A stretch of DNA of 64,000 nucleotides from Odiellus spinosus (GCA_963920705.1 OY987233.1:4702001-4766000), one strand, 5' to 3'; numbered from the stretch's first letter, positions 13,222-26,406 are shown. Notes: generated by a model from the letters alone, not told the origin. Made by a program: numbers and translations.

Positions 13222-16200
13222 ATGGTGTTAAAGAAAAACAAGAAGCTTAAGCGTAATTTATCGAGCAAAATGCGTCGATTTGAAACCGGTAAGTTCGTGC
13301 GTGTACTCTCGTATCGGAACTGTTCCAACGACACGTCGACGGTGCGAGGTGAGAAGACTGGCGTGTCTTCGAAGAGGTACTTGATGTTGGCCATCTTCTG
13401 CTTGGGCTCCATGATGAGCGGCGTGTCCTACACGACCTACACAATTATCGGTGACGTTGTAGGGCAGTACTTCGAGGTGCCATACTCGACAGTAAACTGG
13501 ACATCAATGGTCTACATGTTAGGGTACATCATACCTCTATTTCCCATCATCTGGCTCATCGAAAAGAAAGGACTCCGAGTTGGATTTCTTGTCGGCATCA
13601 TTGGCACGGCTATCGGTAAGTCAATAACAATAACCATCTTTGGATTATGTGAGGCTTATGGTCAAAAGTCTATCACTTTATTCCATAAAAGAAAACAACG
13701 CCCCGTAGCTTAATACTATCAACAAAGGTCCGGGTAAATGTACCGGCAGATTCTGATTCGAGATACTCTAGCGGCCGCAGTCGCCGTGTAAATAGTAAAC
13801 GGAGTAGCGCCATTTGGAGAAATTCCGGAGTTGGGAGGGAAGACAATATAGCCAAGCGCGTCCCGTCTAAATTCCGTCCCTCTCCCCCGATTGCAAATAT
13901 CGAGAAAGAGTCCAAACCACTGGAGCCAGACAGGGATGATGACTTTTTTTGGCTATTTTTAAGTGATGGGCTATGACGTAAAACTGCTGAAACGCTACTT
14001 GACGTTGTTTACTTTTATGGAATAAAGTGATAGAATTTTGATTTGGTTTATAAATTCTGCGAAAAAGCTATTTCGAGTACATTTTTAATTATTATTAATG
14101 AAACGCAGGTTATTGGATAACGTGCGTGTACATTAGCAAAGCGTCGTTCTGGGTAATCATCTTGGGTCAAACGATGATCGGGGCTTTTCAGACTTGTTTC
14201 ATGCCCCTGACTCCGCAATTCGCCTCAGTTTGGTTCGGAGCCAAAGAAATTTCCAGCGCATGCTCAATTGGAATCTTTTTCAATACTGTAAGTGTAGTTT
14301 TATTTCCTAAATACTAAGAAAAGGAAAGAAATAAGGAATAGAGTATTGTGTAAAAATGCTTTAATTTCATACTGAGAGAGTTTATTGGCTCGCCACGTCA
14401 ATATTTTTTTTTGGTATTCAAATTCTGCAAATTAAAAAATTAACTTTATTACTAGCAGATAGCGTCTTTTCTACACATTTCCCATTTTTAGTCACACTTC
14501 CCCCACCTGTACTGATTTCCATTGTACTCCTGTACTGCATATTTTACAATGTACTCATGTACTGGTTTCCAATGTACTCATATACTGGTTTCCAATGTAT
14601 TCCTGTACTGGTTTCCAATGTATTCCTGTACTGGTTTCCAATGTATTCCTGTACTGGTTTCCAATGTACTCCTGTACTGGTTTCCAATGTACTCCTGTAC
14701 TGGTTTCCAATGTACTGTACTGGTTTCCAATGTAGTCATGTACTGGCTTACAATGTACTCCATGGTTTAAAATGTACTTCGTGCTCTAGTTTCCAATTAT
14801 TAATGTACTCTTTATTAGATTAAGTTATGCATGAGTGCAAATTAACTTCCAAGAGCGAGTTTCCTGCACTGATTTCTATTAGTATTTTTTACGTCGAGTC
14901 TTTATTCCTGCTTTTAATACTTTTTTGTTACGTTTTTGACATCAGCTGGGAAACGCTCTAAGTTGTATCATACCTCCTCATATCGTCAATGGTGAAAATC
15001 CCCACGATATCCATCAGCAGTTGAGCATCTTGGGTTTCGTTTACGCCATATTCACTACAATAGTCGCCGTTTTCGCCCTCCTACGTAAGAATACGTTTAT
15101 ATTTTTGGTATGCCTAGAACTTGTAGTTCTAAGAACTTAGAATTTGAAGAACACAGGCACTAATGTATACCAACCGAGATATTATCCAAGGTCTAGTTAA
15201 AACTTTACCTTTTAATTTATTAGTTAAATTAAATAACTGGAAAACAATATTTACGTAGATTATTTAAATAATTTAACCCTTTAGAAACATCCTAACTTGA
15301 CCTTATAATCATCGCCACTTGACCTTATAATCATCGCCACTTGACCTTATAATCATCGCCACTTGACCTTATAATCATCGCCACTTGACCTTATAATCAC
15401 CGCCACTTGACCTTATAATCATCGCCACTTGACCTTATAATCATCGCCACTTGACCTTATAATCATCGCCACTTGACCTTATAATCATCGCCACTTGACC
15501 TTATAATCATCGCCACTTGACCTTATAATCATCGCCACTTGACCTAATAATCACCGCCACTTGACCTAATAATCACCGCCACTTGACCTTATAATCACCG
15601 CCACTTGACCTTATAATCACCGCCACTTGACCTTATAATCACCGCCACTTGACCTTATAATCACCGCCACTTGACCTTATAATCACCGCCACTTGACCTT
15701 ATAATCACCGCCACTTGACCTTATAATCACCGCCACTTGACCTTATAATCACCGCCACTTGACCTTATAATCACCGCCACTTGACCTTATAATCACCGCC
15801 ACTTGACCTTATAATCACCGCCACTTGACCTTATAATCACCGCCACTTGACCTTATAATCACCGCCACTTGACCTTATAATCACCGCCACTTGACCTTAT
15901 AATCACCGCCACTTGACCTTATAATCACCGCCACTTGACCTTATAATCACCGCCACTTGACCTTATAATCACCGCCACTTGACCTTATAATCACCGCCAC
16001 TTGACCTTATAAACACCGCCACTTGACCTTATAATCACCGCCACTTGACCTTATAATCACCGCCACTTGACCTTATAATCACCGCCACTTGACCTTATAA
16101 TCACCGCCACTTGACCTTATAATCACCGCCACTTGACCTTATAATCACCGCCACTTGACCTTATAATCACCGCCACTTGACCTTATAATCACCGCCACTT

Positions 16201-19200
16201 GACCTTATAATCACCGCCACTTGACCTTATAATCACCGCCACTTGACCTTATAATCACCGCCACTTGACCTTATAATCACCGCCACTTGACCTTATAATC
16301 ACCGCCACTTGACCTTATAAACACCGCCACTTGACCTTATAATCACCGCCACTTGACCTTATAATCACCGCCACTTGACCTTATAATCACCGCCACTTGA
16401 CCTTATAATCACCGCCACTTGACCTTATAATCACCGCCACTTGACCTTATAATCACCGCCACTTGACCTTATAATCACCGCCACTTGACCTTATAATCAC
16501 CGCCACTTGACCTTATAATCACCGCCACTTGACCTTATAATCACCGCCACTTGACCTTATAATCACCGCCACTTGACCTTATAATCAACGCCACTTGACC
16601 TTATAATCAACGCCACTTGACCTTATAATCACCGCCACTTGACCTTATAATCACCGCCACTTGACCTTATAATCACCGCCACTTGACCTTATAATCACCG
16701 CCACTTGACCTTATAATCACCGCCACTTGACCTTATAATCACCGCCACTTGACCTTATAATCACCGCCACTTGACCTTATAATCACCGCCACTTGACCTT
16801 ATAATCACCCCACCTGACCTTATAATCACCCCCACCTGACCTTATAATCACCCCCACCTGACCTTATAATCACCCCCACCTGACCTTATAATCACCCCCA
16901 CCTGACCTTATAATCACCCCCACCTGACCTTATAATCACCCCCACCTGACCTTATAATCACCCCCACCTGACCTTATAATCACCCCACCTGACCTCATAA
17001 TCACCCCCACTTGACCTCATAATCACCCCCACCAGACCTCATAATCACCCCAACCTGACCTCATAATCACCACAACGTGACCTTTAGATATTAAATTATT
17101 TCAGTATTCAAAGAAAAGCCAGAATTACCGCCGACGCTAGTTCAAGCAGTTGTCCGAAAAAACCAGGAAGAAAATCAAACTCCGCCTAGCGTGACCATCG
17201 CCCAAGACGTCAGGAAACTTCTCTCAAATGGGAGTTTCGTTTGTCACATGATTTCCTACGGTCAGTTTTTCATTCGATCAAGTTCGAAACGCACTGTAAA
17301 AGTGTTTTTTTAAGGCGAATTTATCCTTTTAGGCATTGGTTTCTCCATCGCTGACGTTATAGCGGCCATTTTGAACCATATGGTGTTATTAGTTCGTGAG
17401 GTACGAATCTTTAGAATATAGACAAAACTTCGGAAAGAAATTGAACAAAAGTTTGCTCGCGATATGTTTCAGGACGCCAATGAAGCTGTTGGCACTCTTG
17501 GTCTCTTGATACATCTCCCTGGGGTTCCAGCTTCGCTTCTGTTTGGCGTCATTATGGACAAGACACATAAATACAAGTAAGAAACCTTTCTTCTCAAGAT
17601 AATTTCAGGGTATCTTCTGTTTCATCATGCAGTATCCATTCCTTATCGTTTAAATAGGCCTAATCCAGCAGTACAAACAAATTTACAAACAAATATTAAA
17701 CAAGAAAACATTTTAAAACTTACCCGGAAAGTAGGCTTAGCGTGAAGATGTTAGATTTCTACGCATTGAAGGCCATGAAGGGTAATCGACCAATGAGCGT
17801 AGGTCTCTGTCATTAAGGCGAGATCTCCGTGAGACTTCCAATAACATTCGATTGGTCACTGACCTTTCAATGCGAAGAAATTCGCTAAGCCTATTTTGAT
17901 GGTAAGTTTTAAATTTATTTCTAGTTTAATAATTGTTTGTAAGTTTTTTTAATGGTGTATTAGGCCTATTTAAATCGATAAGGAATCGATATAAAATACC
18001 TTCTTATTAGATTACATTCTCTGATTTAATCGCGTTCAAAATAAACTTCAAAATTAAAATTAAATTTGACTCTAATATTCCATTTGGAACTCTTAATAAA
18101 TGCATCAATTTTGATTTCTAGGGAAACTGCCTTCGCTGTGTATTTGGCGGCCTTTTTAAGTTTCGGTTTATTCATGGGTGGATTTTACTTGCCAATGTAC
18201 ACATTGTATTTTTCGGCTACTCTACTTGGGTAAGTAAACTTTTTTAATTTTTTTATATTTATATTTCAAAATCATAGAAGTATTAATTAGTTTTAACTAA
18301 ATATTCAAGCTTCGTAATTGTCGTTAATTTCTATTTCTATCAATTAACCAAGGCTTACGATTTTGTGCATTATTTTAAGGTTTAATTTTAGGAAAACAAA
18401 CCTTGCTATAGTTTTAAACAGATGCAAAGCCCATAAGGGACGCCACACCTCGATAGGCCTTTGCAGCTATAGTAATCCCCCTATAGTAATTCGTCCTAAG
18501 TCTGCTAAGCCTAATCTCAGCAAGCGTAATCCTAATATCTAATCTCGACATAACTTAGATATACTTTTGAAGATATCAATTTTTAAATTTTTTGTGGGCA
18601 TTTATAGTTATTTTTTCAAATTTTTGGGATTTTTTTCAAGAGTTTTTCCATTTTTTTTCGATTTTTTCTTAAGAGATTTTGGGGCTTTTCAAACTTTTCA
18701 GAAATTATGTGATTTTTCAAGTTTTTTGGACTTTTTCGAAATTTTTAAGAGTTTTTTGAACTTTTGCGAATTTTTTTAAGGTTTGGTTTTTTTAAATTTT
18801 TGAATTGTATTTCAGCGTTTTGAGGTTATTTCAGTTTTTTGAGATTGTGGATTTTTTTTTTTGAGGTTTTTTACTCTCTCCATACAACATCCACGTCAAT
18901 ATAAGAGCCTACAATCACCCCGTCTAGTAGAGGATATGTGGGGCTAAAAATCATATTTATAAAATATAAAAACAGACCTATCAGCTCGCGGTATATTTCA
19001 AACTCTGCTAAGCCTAAATCCAAATGTAATTCTCATCATCATTGCCAATGATTAATTATAAAAAACTTATTTAAAAGTTTTTTCGGGGCTGGATATTTAC
19101 CGATCGGGTTGGAATTGGGAGCGGAAATTACGTATCCTATACCGGAAGTTACGTCATCCGGTCTACTTATTTTCACCGGCGCTGTAAGTCATTTTTTTCT

Positions 19201-20909
19201 TCTTCTAAGAGGTCATGAACCCTTATCGTACGTCATTTTGATTTCGGGGTATTTTGTACTTTAAAGGTTTTTACTCTTATTTTAACGTACGCCACCGACT
19301 ATTTGCTGTCAAATTTTGGGGTTCTCGAAGCCCAACTCGTAATATTAGTAGCCATTATGATCGGGTTACTCTCTGCTGGTGAGTTGTTTTACACGTCATT
19401 AATTAGAACAAAGTGTAGAATGAATAAATAAACCACACACACTTTTGTTCAATGTCTGCACTTTTGATGACGTCTATCACCAATCATATCTAACCTATCC
19501 CGAATATCACGACATTCTTCCGCCCCCGACGAGACCTTTTCGAATGTTTTTTGACCTTTAGTCTAATATATCCTAATATGATAAACACATAACGTCTAAC
19601 TTATTCCACTTGTCATATATCGTGTTTCATTAGTCATATTTGTCTAACCCTAACGTGTCCCTAATTGTCAATGAAAATCGACGTTCTTAAAAACTACATC
19701 TGTCATATTGTCTATCACATATACCAGAGCATACGTATCCCAGCTGACATAGAACTTCTAACGTATCCCGACTGTCAAAAATCGTCTAACGTACCTTGCC
19801 CCTGTCAACTAACGTTAACTTTCGCCAATTGTATGTCATCAAATGTTAAATGTCTCCAATTGAATGTTATCAAACATTAACCGTCTCCAATTGCCTGACA
19901 TCATACGTTAATCGTCTCCAATTGTCTGTCATCAAACATTAACCGTCTCCAACTGTCTGTCATCAAACGTTAACCGTCTCCAACTGCCTGTCATCAAACG
20001 TTATCCGTCTCCAATTGCCTGCCATCAAAGTTTAACCGTCTATCATCAAATATTAACCGTCTCCAATTACCTGTCATGAAACGTTAACCGTCTCCAATTG
20101 TCTATAATCAAACGTTAACCGTCTCCAATTGTCTATAATCAAACGTTAACCGTCTCCAATTGTCTGTTATCAAACGTTAACCGTCTCCAATTGTCTGTTA
20201 TCAAACGTTAACCGTCTCCAATTGTCTGTTATCAAACGTTAACCGTCTCCAATTACCTGTCATCAAACGTTAACCGTCTCCAATTGTCTATAATCAAACG
20301 TTAACCGTCTCCAATTGTCTATAATCAAACGTTAACCGTCTCCAATTGTCTGTTATCAAACGTTAACCGTCTCCAATTGTCTGTTATCAAACGTTAACCG
20401 TCTCCAATTGTCTGTTATCAAACGTTAACCGTCTCCAAATGTCTGTTATCAAACGTTAACCGTCTCCAATTGTCTGTTATCAAACGTTAACCGTCTCCAA
20501 TTGTCTGTCATCAAACGTTAACCGTCTCTAGTTATCAACATGTAATCAGACATTAACCGTCTCTAGTTATCAACATGTCATATACCACATAAAATCGCGC
20601 GTCACCTTCTCGTATAGCACCCGTCATCATCACCGATAATATCCAAACGCTTTTATGACGAATGTGTTTTCGATTGATGGTTGATTTTTAGCGTTCGTGA
20701 AAGCCGATTTGAAGCGTTTGAAAGCGTGCGAAGAAGCTGAAGAATCTGCGCAGGACGACGCTGAAAAGGCTTCGAACGAACGTGTTAGGGGCGTGGCTGA
20801 AAACGCCGCTTATTTGACGGAAGAAGCCGCTGAAAACGCGGCTTATTTAAGTGTCAAAGAAGTCGCGGGCACGGAGAAAGTCACAACGAAGGAAGACAAT
20901 TTGAAATAA
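13222..20909 (+). CDS. FLVCR1/FLVCR2-like major facilitator transporter, 10 exons, complete
   Basis: Twelve-helix MFS membrane transporter of the FLVCR family (heme export and choline transport are known roles of vertebrate members; the substrate here is inferred only). Exons: 13222-13615, 14109-14287, 14946-15084, 17105-17260, 17333-17400, 17473-17576, 18122-18229, 19078-19183, 19267-19378, 20692-20909. They splice to 1584 nt and 527 aa, close to human FLVCR2 (526 aa), with GT/AG borders and matching phases. TM1 starts near residue 53. Family signatures are WTSMVYMLGYIIPLFPIIWL (93-112), ASVWFGAKEISSAC (about 170-183), FKEKPELPP, LLGFFGAGYLPIGLELGAE followed by ITYP, and the tail start AFVKADLKRLK. 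The cytosolic tail is Glu/Ala-rich with a repeated AENAAYL. An acceptor-like TTTTTTTCCAG at 13193 may mean a 5' UTR intron. Introns hold a MITE and three minisatellites. Confidence 0.93.
13663..14040 (+). mobile_element. MITE family A, copy 3, in transporter intron 1
   Basis: 378 bp, CAAAAGTCTATCAC to GTGATAGAATTTTG. Flanks TTATGGT and ATTTGGT agree at 5 of 7 positions, an eroded 7-bp duplication. It begins 47 bp after the donor of exon 1. Confidence 0.85.
14520..14775. repeat. 23-bp minisatellite in transporter intron 2
   Basis: About eleven imperfect copies of CCTGTACTGGTTTCCAATGT plus ATT. Because 23 is not a multiple of three, each frame runs through all three phases; the resulting small ORFs are artefacts. 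Confidence 0.93.
15297..17083. repeat. 22-bp minisatellite, about 80 units, in transporter intron 3
   Basis: 1.8 kb of a nearly invariant 22-bp unit (TTGACCTTATAATCACCGCC plus AC). The first units have ATCATCGCC and the 3' end shifts to CCCCCACCTGACC variants, so the homogeneous centre is the youngest part. It ends about 20 bp before the acceptor of exon 4. Confidence 0.98.
17634..18020. mobile_element. Family E MITE in transporter intron 6
   Basis: Foldback element. The left arm has 'ccttatcgtttaaataggcc', 'aaaacttacccggaaagtag' and 'gcttagcgtgaag'; the right arm is the complement with 'ttcgctaagcctattttgat' and 'gcctatttaaatcgataagg'. The centre carries a second, imperfect palindrome (GGTCTCTGTCATTAAGGCGAG). 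Confidence 0.8.
19820..20560. repeat. 31-bp minisatellite in transporter intron 9
   Basis: About 23 copies of a 31-bp unit (CCGTCTCCAATTGTCTGTTA then TCAAACGTTAA), with 5' units more diverged than those in the middle. It ends roughly 130 bp before the last exon. Confidence 0.95.
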
Positions 20910-20958
20910 TTTTTCTACGAATCTTTTTCAACGTTTTAATCTCGTCATATTTAATTTG

Positions 20959-20964
20959 AATAAA
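20959..20964 (+). terminator. Poly(A) signal of the transporter gene
   Basis: AATAAA 50 bp after the stop codon, the first such hexamer downstream. Confidence 0.65.
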
Positions 20965-21224
20965 TTAAAAGGTATTAGAAGACGTGGGAAATCTTTGGTC
21001 TCAAAGCCGGTTTCTACGCCAATTTATAGATTCATTCCAAGATTACGACCTCAAGATTAAAAGACTTTTGTTTAAGATTTTTGTAAACTCCCTCTTAATT
21101 AAGAGTATAATAATATAATATTAAATATTAATACACGAAGAAATAAAATTGCTTATAATTTTAAAATATGAATACTTAACTGCTTTAAACGTTAATTAGA
21201 TAAATCGTAAGATCACTAACGAAA

Positions 21225-22640
21225 TAGAGATATTATTAGGGAAATCGTGAAATTATTAGAGATATCGTGAAATTTTTAGAGATATCGTGAAATTTTTAGA
21301 GATATCGTGAAATTTTTAGAGATATCGTGAAATTTTTAGAGATATCGTGAAATTTTTAGAGATATCGTGAAATTTTTAGAGATATCGTGAAATTATTAGA
21401 GAAATCGTGAAATTATTAGAGAAATCGTGAAATTATTAGAGAAATCGTGAAATTATTAGAGAAATCGTGAAATTATTAGAGAAATCGTGAAATTATTAGG
21501 GAAATCGTGAAATTATTAGGGAAATCGTGAAATTATTAGGGAAATCGTGAAATTATTAGGGAAATCGTGAAATTATTAGGGAAATCGTGAAATTATTAGG
21601 GAAATCGTGAAATTATTAGGGAAATCGTGAAATTATTAGGGAAATCGTGAAATTATTAGGGAAATCGTGAAATTATTAGGGAAATCGTGAATTTATTAGG
21701 GAAATCGTGAAATTATTAGAGAAATCGTGAAATTTATTTAGAGAAATCGTGAAATTTATTTAGAGAAATCGTGAAATTTATTTAGAGAAATCGTGAAATT
21801 TATTTAGAGAAATCGTGAAATTTATTTAGAGAAGTCGTGAAATTTATTTAGAGAAGTCGTGAAATTTAGAGAAGTCGTGAAATTTAGAGAAATCGTGAAA
21901 TTTATTTAGAGAAATCGTGAAATTTATTTAGAGAAATCGTGAAATTTATTTAGAGAAATCGTGAAATTTATTTAGAGAAATCGTGAAATATATTTAGAGA
22001 AATCGTGAAATTATTAGAGAAATCGTGAAATTATTAGAGAAATCGTGAAATTATTAGAGAAATCGTGAAATTATTAGAGAAATCGTGAAATTATTAGAGA
22101 AATCGTGAAATTATTAGAGAAATCGTGAAATTATTAGAGAAATCGTGAAATTATTAGAGAAATCGTGAAATTATTAGAGAAATCGTGAAATTAGAGAAAT
22201 CGTGAAATTATTAGAGAAATCGCGAAATTATTAGAGAAATCGCGAAATTATTAGAGAAATCGCGAAATTATTAGAGAAATCGCGAAATTATTAGAGAAAT
22301 CGCGAAATTATTAGAGAAATCGCGAAATTATTAGAGAAATCGCGAAATTATTAGAGAAATCGCGAAATTATTAGAGAAATCGCGAAATTATTAGAGAAAT
22401 CGCGAAATTATTAGAGAAATCGCGAAATTATTAGAGAAATCGTGAAATTATTAGAGAAATCGTGAAATTGTTAGAGAAATCGTGAAATTGTTAGAGAAAT
22501 CGTGAAATTATTAGAGAAATCGTGAAATTATTTGAGAAATAGTAAAATCATTATAAAAATCATGAAATCATTAGAGAAATCGTTAAAAATGTTTGAGAAC
22601 TAGTTAAAATTATTAGAGAAATCGTGAAATGGCGGAAAAA
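21225..22640. repeat. 20-22-bp minisatellite downstream of the transporter
   Basis: 1.4 kb of GAAATCGTGAAATTATTAGA with sub-blocks: GATATCGTGAAATTTTTAGA units first, then ...TTAGG units, 22-bp units with TTTATTTAGA, and late units with ATCGCGAAA. It begins about 260 bp after the transcript's poly(A) signal. Confidence 0.97.
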
Positions 22641-23451
22641 ATCTCAAAGATTTCAAAATAAAATTTTCGTTTAAATGTTGGGGATATCATTTTAAAACAA
22701 ATTTTCTTTGCTTTAGGGACTCGGATGGAAACTGCAGACATACTTGTAAGATCAAAGTATAGTTGTTAAAATATTATCATTCTAATACTACGTTTAAAAC
22801 ATAGAAAAAAGTATTTGTTTATGTCAGCCTTGCCAACCTTTATTTCGAATAAAATAATTGCATTTTATTCGACCTTGGCCATAACTTTGCGTAACTGGTT
22901 ACAAGAACAATTTTTATAAATACATACGTATAAGATAAATCAGTTTTATCTTAGAGTAAGGTCAATAGACTTATAAATATCTCATATCCTTTGATATAGT
23001 CTAAAGTAACTGTGATAATAATAATATAAATGTACTAACTACACAGGAAAGATATTACCGAGAACCTACTTTGATTGACGGTTTTTTTTTTATGCCAAAT
23101 AAAAAAACCATGGTCAAATCGAAAACGCTCATGTCGAATATGTCTTGAGATTATTTCTCTTTGCTTCGCGTTCGGAAATTATTTCGAAAACTGAGCGGCT
23201 AGTTAATAAATACAAGTCTTAATCTAAGGATCACCGTAAAAGAAACATTTTTTTTTCCTCATTGGGTAAGCCAATTTCTTCCGTTATTCCATGGGATTAT
23301 ATTGAAATGAAAAGTAAAACTGACGTCACGCGGATGTTAAAATACGTACCCTAGGTTTCTTTCTTCAATTCTAAAGATTTAATTCGAGAGCTTTCGAATC
23401 GAATCAGGCTGTACTTCTACTTAATGAAAAAAGGCTTAACGGGGACAAAAT
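22641..23451. other. Spacer with no recognised gene
   Basis: AT-rich, stops in all frames, nothing recognised. Confidence 0.5.
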
Positions 23452-23735
23452 AGTTACGGTCACACTAGCATTTCTTAATCGATTTTAAAACGGTTAAACC
23501 GATTTTCAAATCGCCAGGAAACATTTTAAGCGTCACGCGTTATCGTTATAAATCGATTTATCTTAGCAACATTCATCGGTTGTTAAAACTGAATCGTAAT
23601 GAAACTGGTTCCCGAAGCAGTTTCGAGAAATCGAGTCAATTCGATTTGATAAAAGACGGTTTCCCGTTCACACGACTAAAGTAAAACGTTTTGAAACAGT
23701 TTAAATCGATTCCAAGGCTTAGTATGAACGCAGCT
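23452..23735 (-). mobile_element. MITE family B, copy 2
   Basis: Reverse copy running from AGTTACGGTCACACTAGC to TAGTATGAACGCAGCT, with the same TCGATT-rich interior as copy 1. Confidence 0.8.
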
Positions 23736-24235
23736 TTTGACACTATCAGCGATTGTATCATTTTGAAATTAATCTAAAATTTATTCTAGCCTAATTTGGC
23801 ACTTAATACACGAATTACCGCCAAACCATTGCTACGAATTTAGAAAATGTTAAATTGAATAAGATTCTCCCTTTTAAGATAGTTACACCATCTTAGTAAA
23901 ATTTTCTATCTTAGTACGTTACTCAATTAAAGCATTTTAGAATTATTTAATACATTGACATCAATTGACATCCTTGACCTAATCCGATCCTAATATGGTT
24001 GCAAAAACCCCTAATAGTAGAGCGTGTAGTAATAAAACAAGTTTCTTAATTAATTTTGATAAATGAAGAACCAGTTTCAAAGCGATTCGGCTTCATTATT
24101 CTTAATTGTATAAACCTGGAATTCTTAACAGAGTTGCATTTAATCTAGAGTAAATAATTTTTTAATCATGATTATTTAGATATTTGAATTCCAAGCGCTC
24201 TGTCCTAAGACATTTTAAAAGGATACGATTAGTTA
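23736..24235. other. Spacer with no recognised gene
   Basis: Nothing recognised on either strand. Confidence 0.45.
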
Positions 24236-24585
24236 TCGTTTAAATAGGCCTAATCCACCAGTAAAAAAGAAAATTACAAATATTAAACTAGAAATAAATT
24301 TAAAACTTACCCGAAAAATAGGCTTAGCTTGATACATGGAGATATCCTGAATCGACCAGTAAGCAAACTCCCGTCGCTAAGGCGAGATCTCCGTGAGACT
24401 TCTAATAACATTCGATTGGTCGTTTATCCATCAATGCGAAGAAATTTAAAATCTCCATGAATCCAGCTAAGCCTATTTTTCAGGTATGTTTTTTTTTATT
24501 TCTAGTTTAATATTTGATTGTAGTTTTTTTAACTGCTGGATTAGGTTTATTACAACTTTTTATTAGGTTGCATTATCCCTATAAA
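24236..24585. mobile_element. Family E MITE
   Basis: Left arm 'tcgtttaaataggcctaatc', centre with the paired 'acatggagatatcctgaat' and 'atctccatgaatccagctaa', and a right arm ending 'aggttgcattatccctataa'. Confidence 0.8.
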
Positions 24586-24681
24586 ACAATTCCGAACCAT
24601 TTAAATATCGGTTAAAATTGATTAGGGTACGCTATTGTGAACGTAGCTTTTGAGTAGCCGCGAAATTGCAATTGGTTCAGC

Positions 24682-25076
24682 CAAAAATCTATCACTTTAT
24701 TCCATGGAATTAAACAACGCCTCGTATCTTAATACTATCAGCAAAGGTTCGGGTAATTGTACCGGCTGATTCTGATTCGAGACACTCTAGCGGCCGCAGT
24801 CGCCGTGTAAATAGTGAACGGAGGAAGAGCCACTCTTTGGAGAAATTCAGGAGTTGGGAGGGAAGACAATATAGCCAAGCGCGGCCCGCCTAAATTCCGT
24901 CCCTCTCTCCTGACTCAAAATATCGAGGAAGAGTCCAAATCACTCGAGCCAGACAGGGGTTATGACTTTTATGGCTATTTTTAAGTGATGGGCTATGACG
25001 TAAAACTGGACCCTTGTTGTTAGTATTAAGCTAAGGGGCGTGGTTTACTTTTATGAAATAAAGTGATAGATTTTTG
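24682..25076 (+). mobile_element. MITE family A, copy 4, exact 7-bp target duplication
   Basis: 395 bp, CAAAAATCTATCAC to GTGATAGATTTTTG, flanked by GTTCAGC on both sides (24675-24681 and 25077-25083). This is the copy that best defines the element's ends. Confidence 0.9.
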
Positions 25077-25083
25077 GTTCAGC

Positions 25084-25533
25084 TTTTATCATCCTGGCTT
25101 AAATGACAACTGTATATATTAACGAAAAACGTTTCCAGACTCTACACGTCTTATCTTTATGCTTTCCATTTCGATATTTGACCTTGGTTATACTTCTTAC
25201 ATTTGATAATTACACTTATTATTTTTCTTAATTTTTTACATTTTTAATTTATAAAAACTTTCTTTCTCTTTTTTTTTTGAGTTGGAAGAAATATTCGGTG
25301 AAAAAGGAAAATTCTACAAAAAAAAAAACAAAAAAAACGGATGATTGGATAATCCGTACGGACTTGTTTCTAGTTGGGTAATAATTATTTATTTCTAGTT
25401 AAAGGGCAAAAGAAGGAAACAAATTGCTTAAAACCGTAAACACAATTTTACAGAACATTTATTAATTAATAATTAAGAAAAAAAATATATTAATAAAGAT
25501 GTGCTAGTATGTATTAGTAGTAACGTCATTAAT
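25084..25533. other. A/T-rich spacer
   Basis: Homopurine/homopyrimidine runs and short A tracts; no gene seen. Confidence 0.5.
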
Positions 25534-25700
25534 CGTTATCAATCACTATTAATCGTTATCAATCACTATTAATCGTTATCAATCACTATTAATCGTTATC
25601 AATCACTATTAATCGTTATCAATCACTATTAATCGTTATCAATCACTATTAATCGTTATCAATCACTATTAATCGTTATTAAGCATTATTAATCGTTATT
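25534..25700. repeat. 20-bp tandem repeat
   Basis: Eight near-identical copies of AATCGTTATCAATCACTATT, then decaying variants with AAGCATTATT. Confidence 0.93.
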
Positions 25701-25869
25701 AAGCATTATTAAGCATTATCAATCTTTATTAAACGTTATTAATCATAGTCAATAGTTATTTAGCTTTATTAATCATTAACGTTATTATTTATTTTTATTC
25801 ATTATCAATGGTTATTAATCATTAATTATTGTTATCAATCGTTAATAATCGTTTGCATGTACATTTTAG

Positions 25870-26335
25870 AGTCATTATTTATATTAATTGTTATTATTCA
25901 TTATTAATTGTTATTATTCATTATTATTATTCATTATTAATTATTATTCATTATTATTATTCATTATTAATTATTATTCATTATTAATTATTATTCATTA
26001 TTAATTATTATTATTCATTATTAATTATTATTATTCATTATTAATTATTATTCATTATTCATTATTAATTATTATTATTCATTATTAATTATTATTCATT
26101 ATTCATTATTAATTATTATTATTCATTATTAATTATTATTATTCATTATTAATTATTATTATTCATTATTAATTATTATTATTCATTATTCATTATTATT
26201 ATTCATTATTATTATTCATTATTATTATTCATTATTCATTATTATTATTCATTATTATTATTCATTATTATTATTCATTATTATTATTCATTATTATTAT
26301 TCATTATTAATTATTATTATTATATTATTATTGAA
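25870..26335. repeat. TTA/TTCATTA microsatellite tract
   Basis: About 460 bp mixing ATT triplets with TTATTCA and TTAATTA modules. It ends about 225 bp upstream of the lone P450 first exon. Confidence 0.93.
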
Positions 26336-26397
26336 TTGAATTAAAAATAAATGATGAAACACTTCTTAAAATCTCATGTAACTATCCCTTTATTCAA

Positions 26398-26406
26398 ATA
26401 TATAAG
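26398..26406 (+). promoter_or_regulatory. Possible TATA box upstream of the lone CYP first exon
   Basis: TATATAAGA lies about 160 bp before the ATG at 26560, which would allow a 5' UTR of about 130 nt. Such motifs are common in AT-rich DNA, so the call is weak. Confidence 0.25.

Noticed and set aside
14522-14823. Cysteine-rich repeat ORFs
   Set aside because: These come from the 23-bp array inside a transporter intron.
15297-17083. CRISPR-like array
   Set aside because: Direct tandem repeats without spacers in a eukaryotic intron; a minisatellite.
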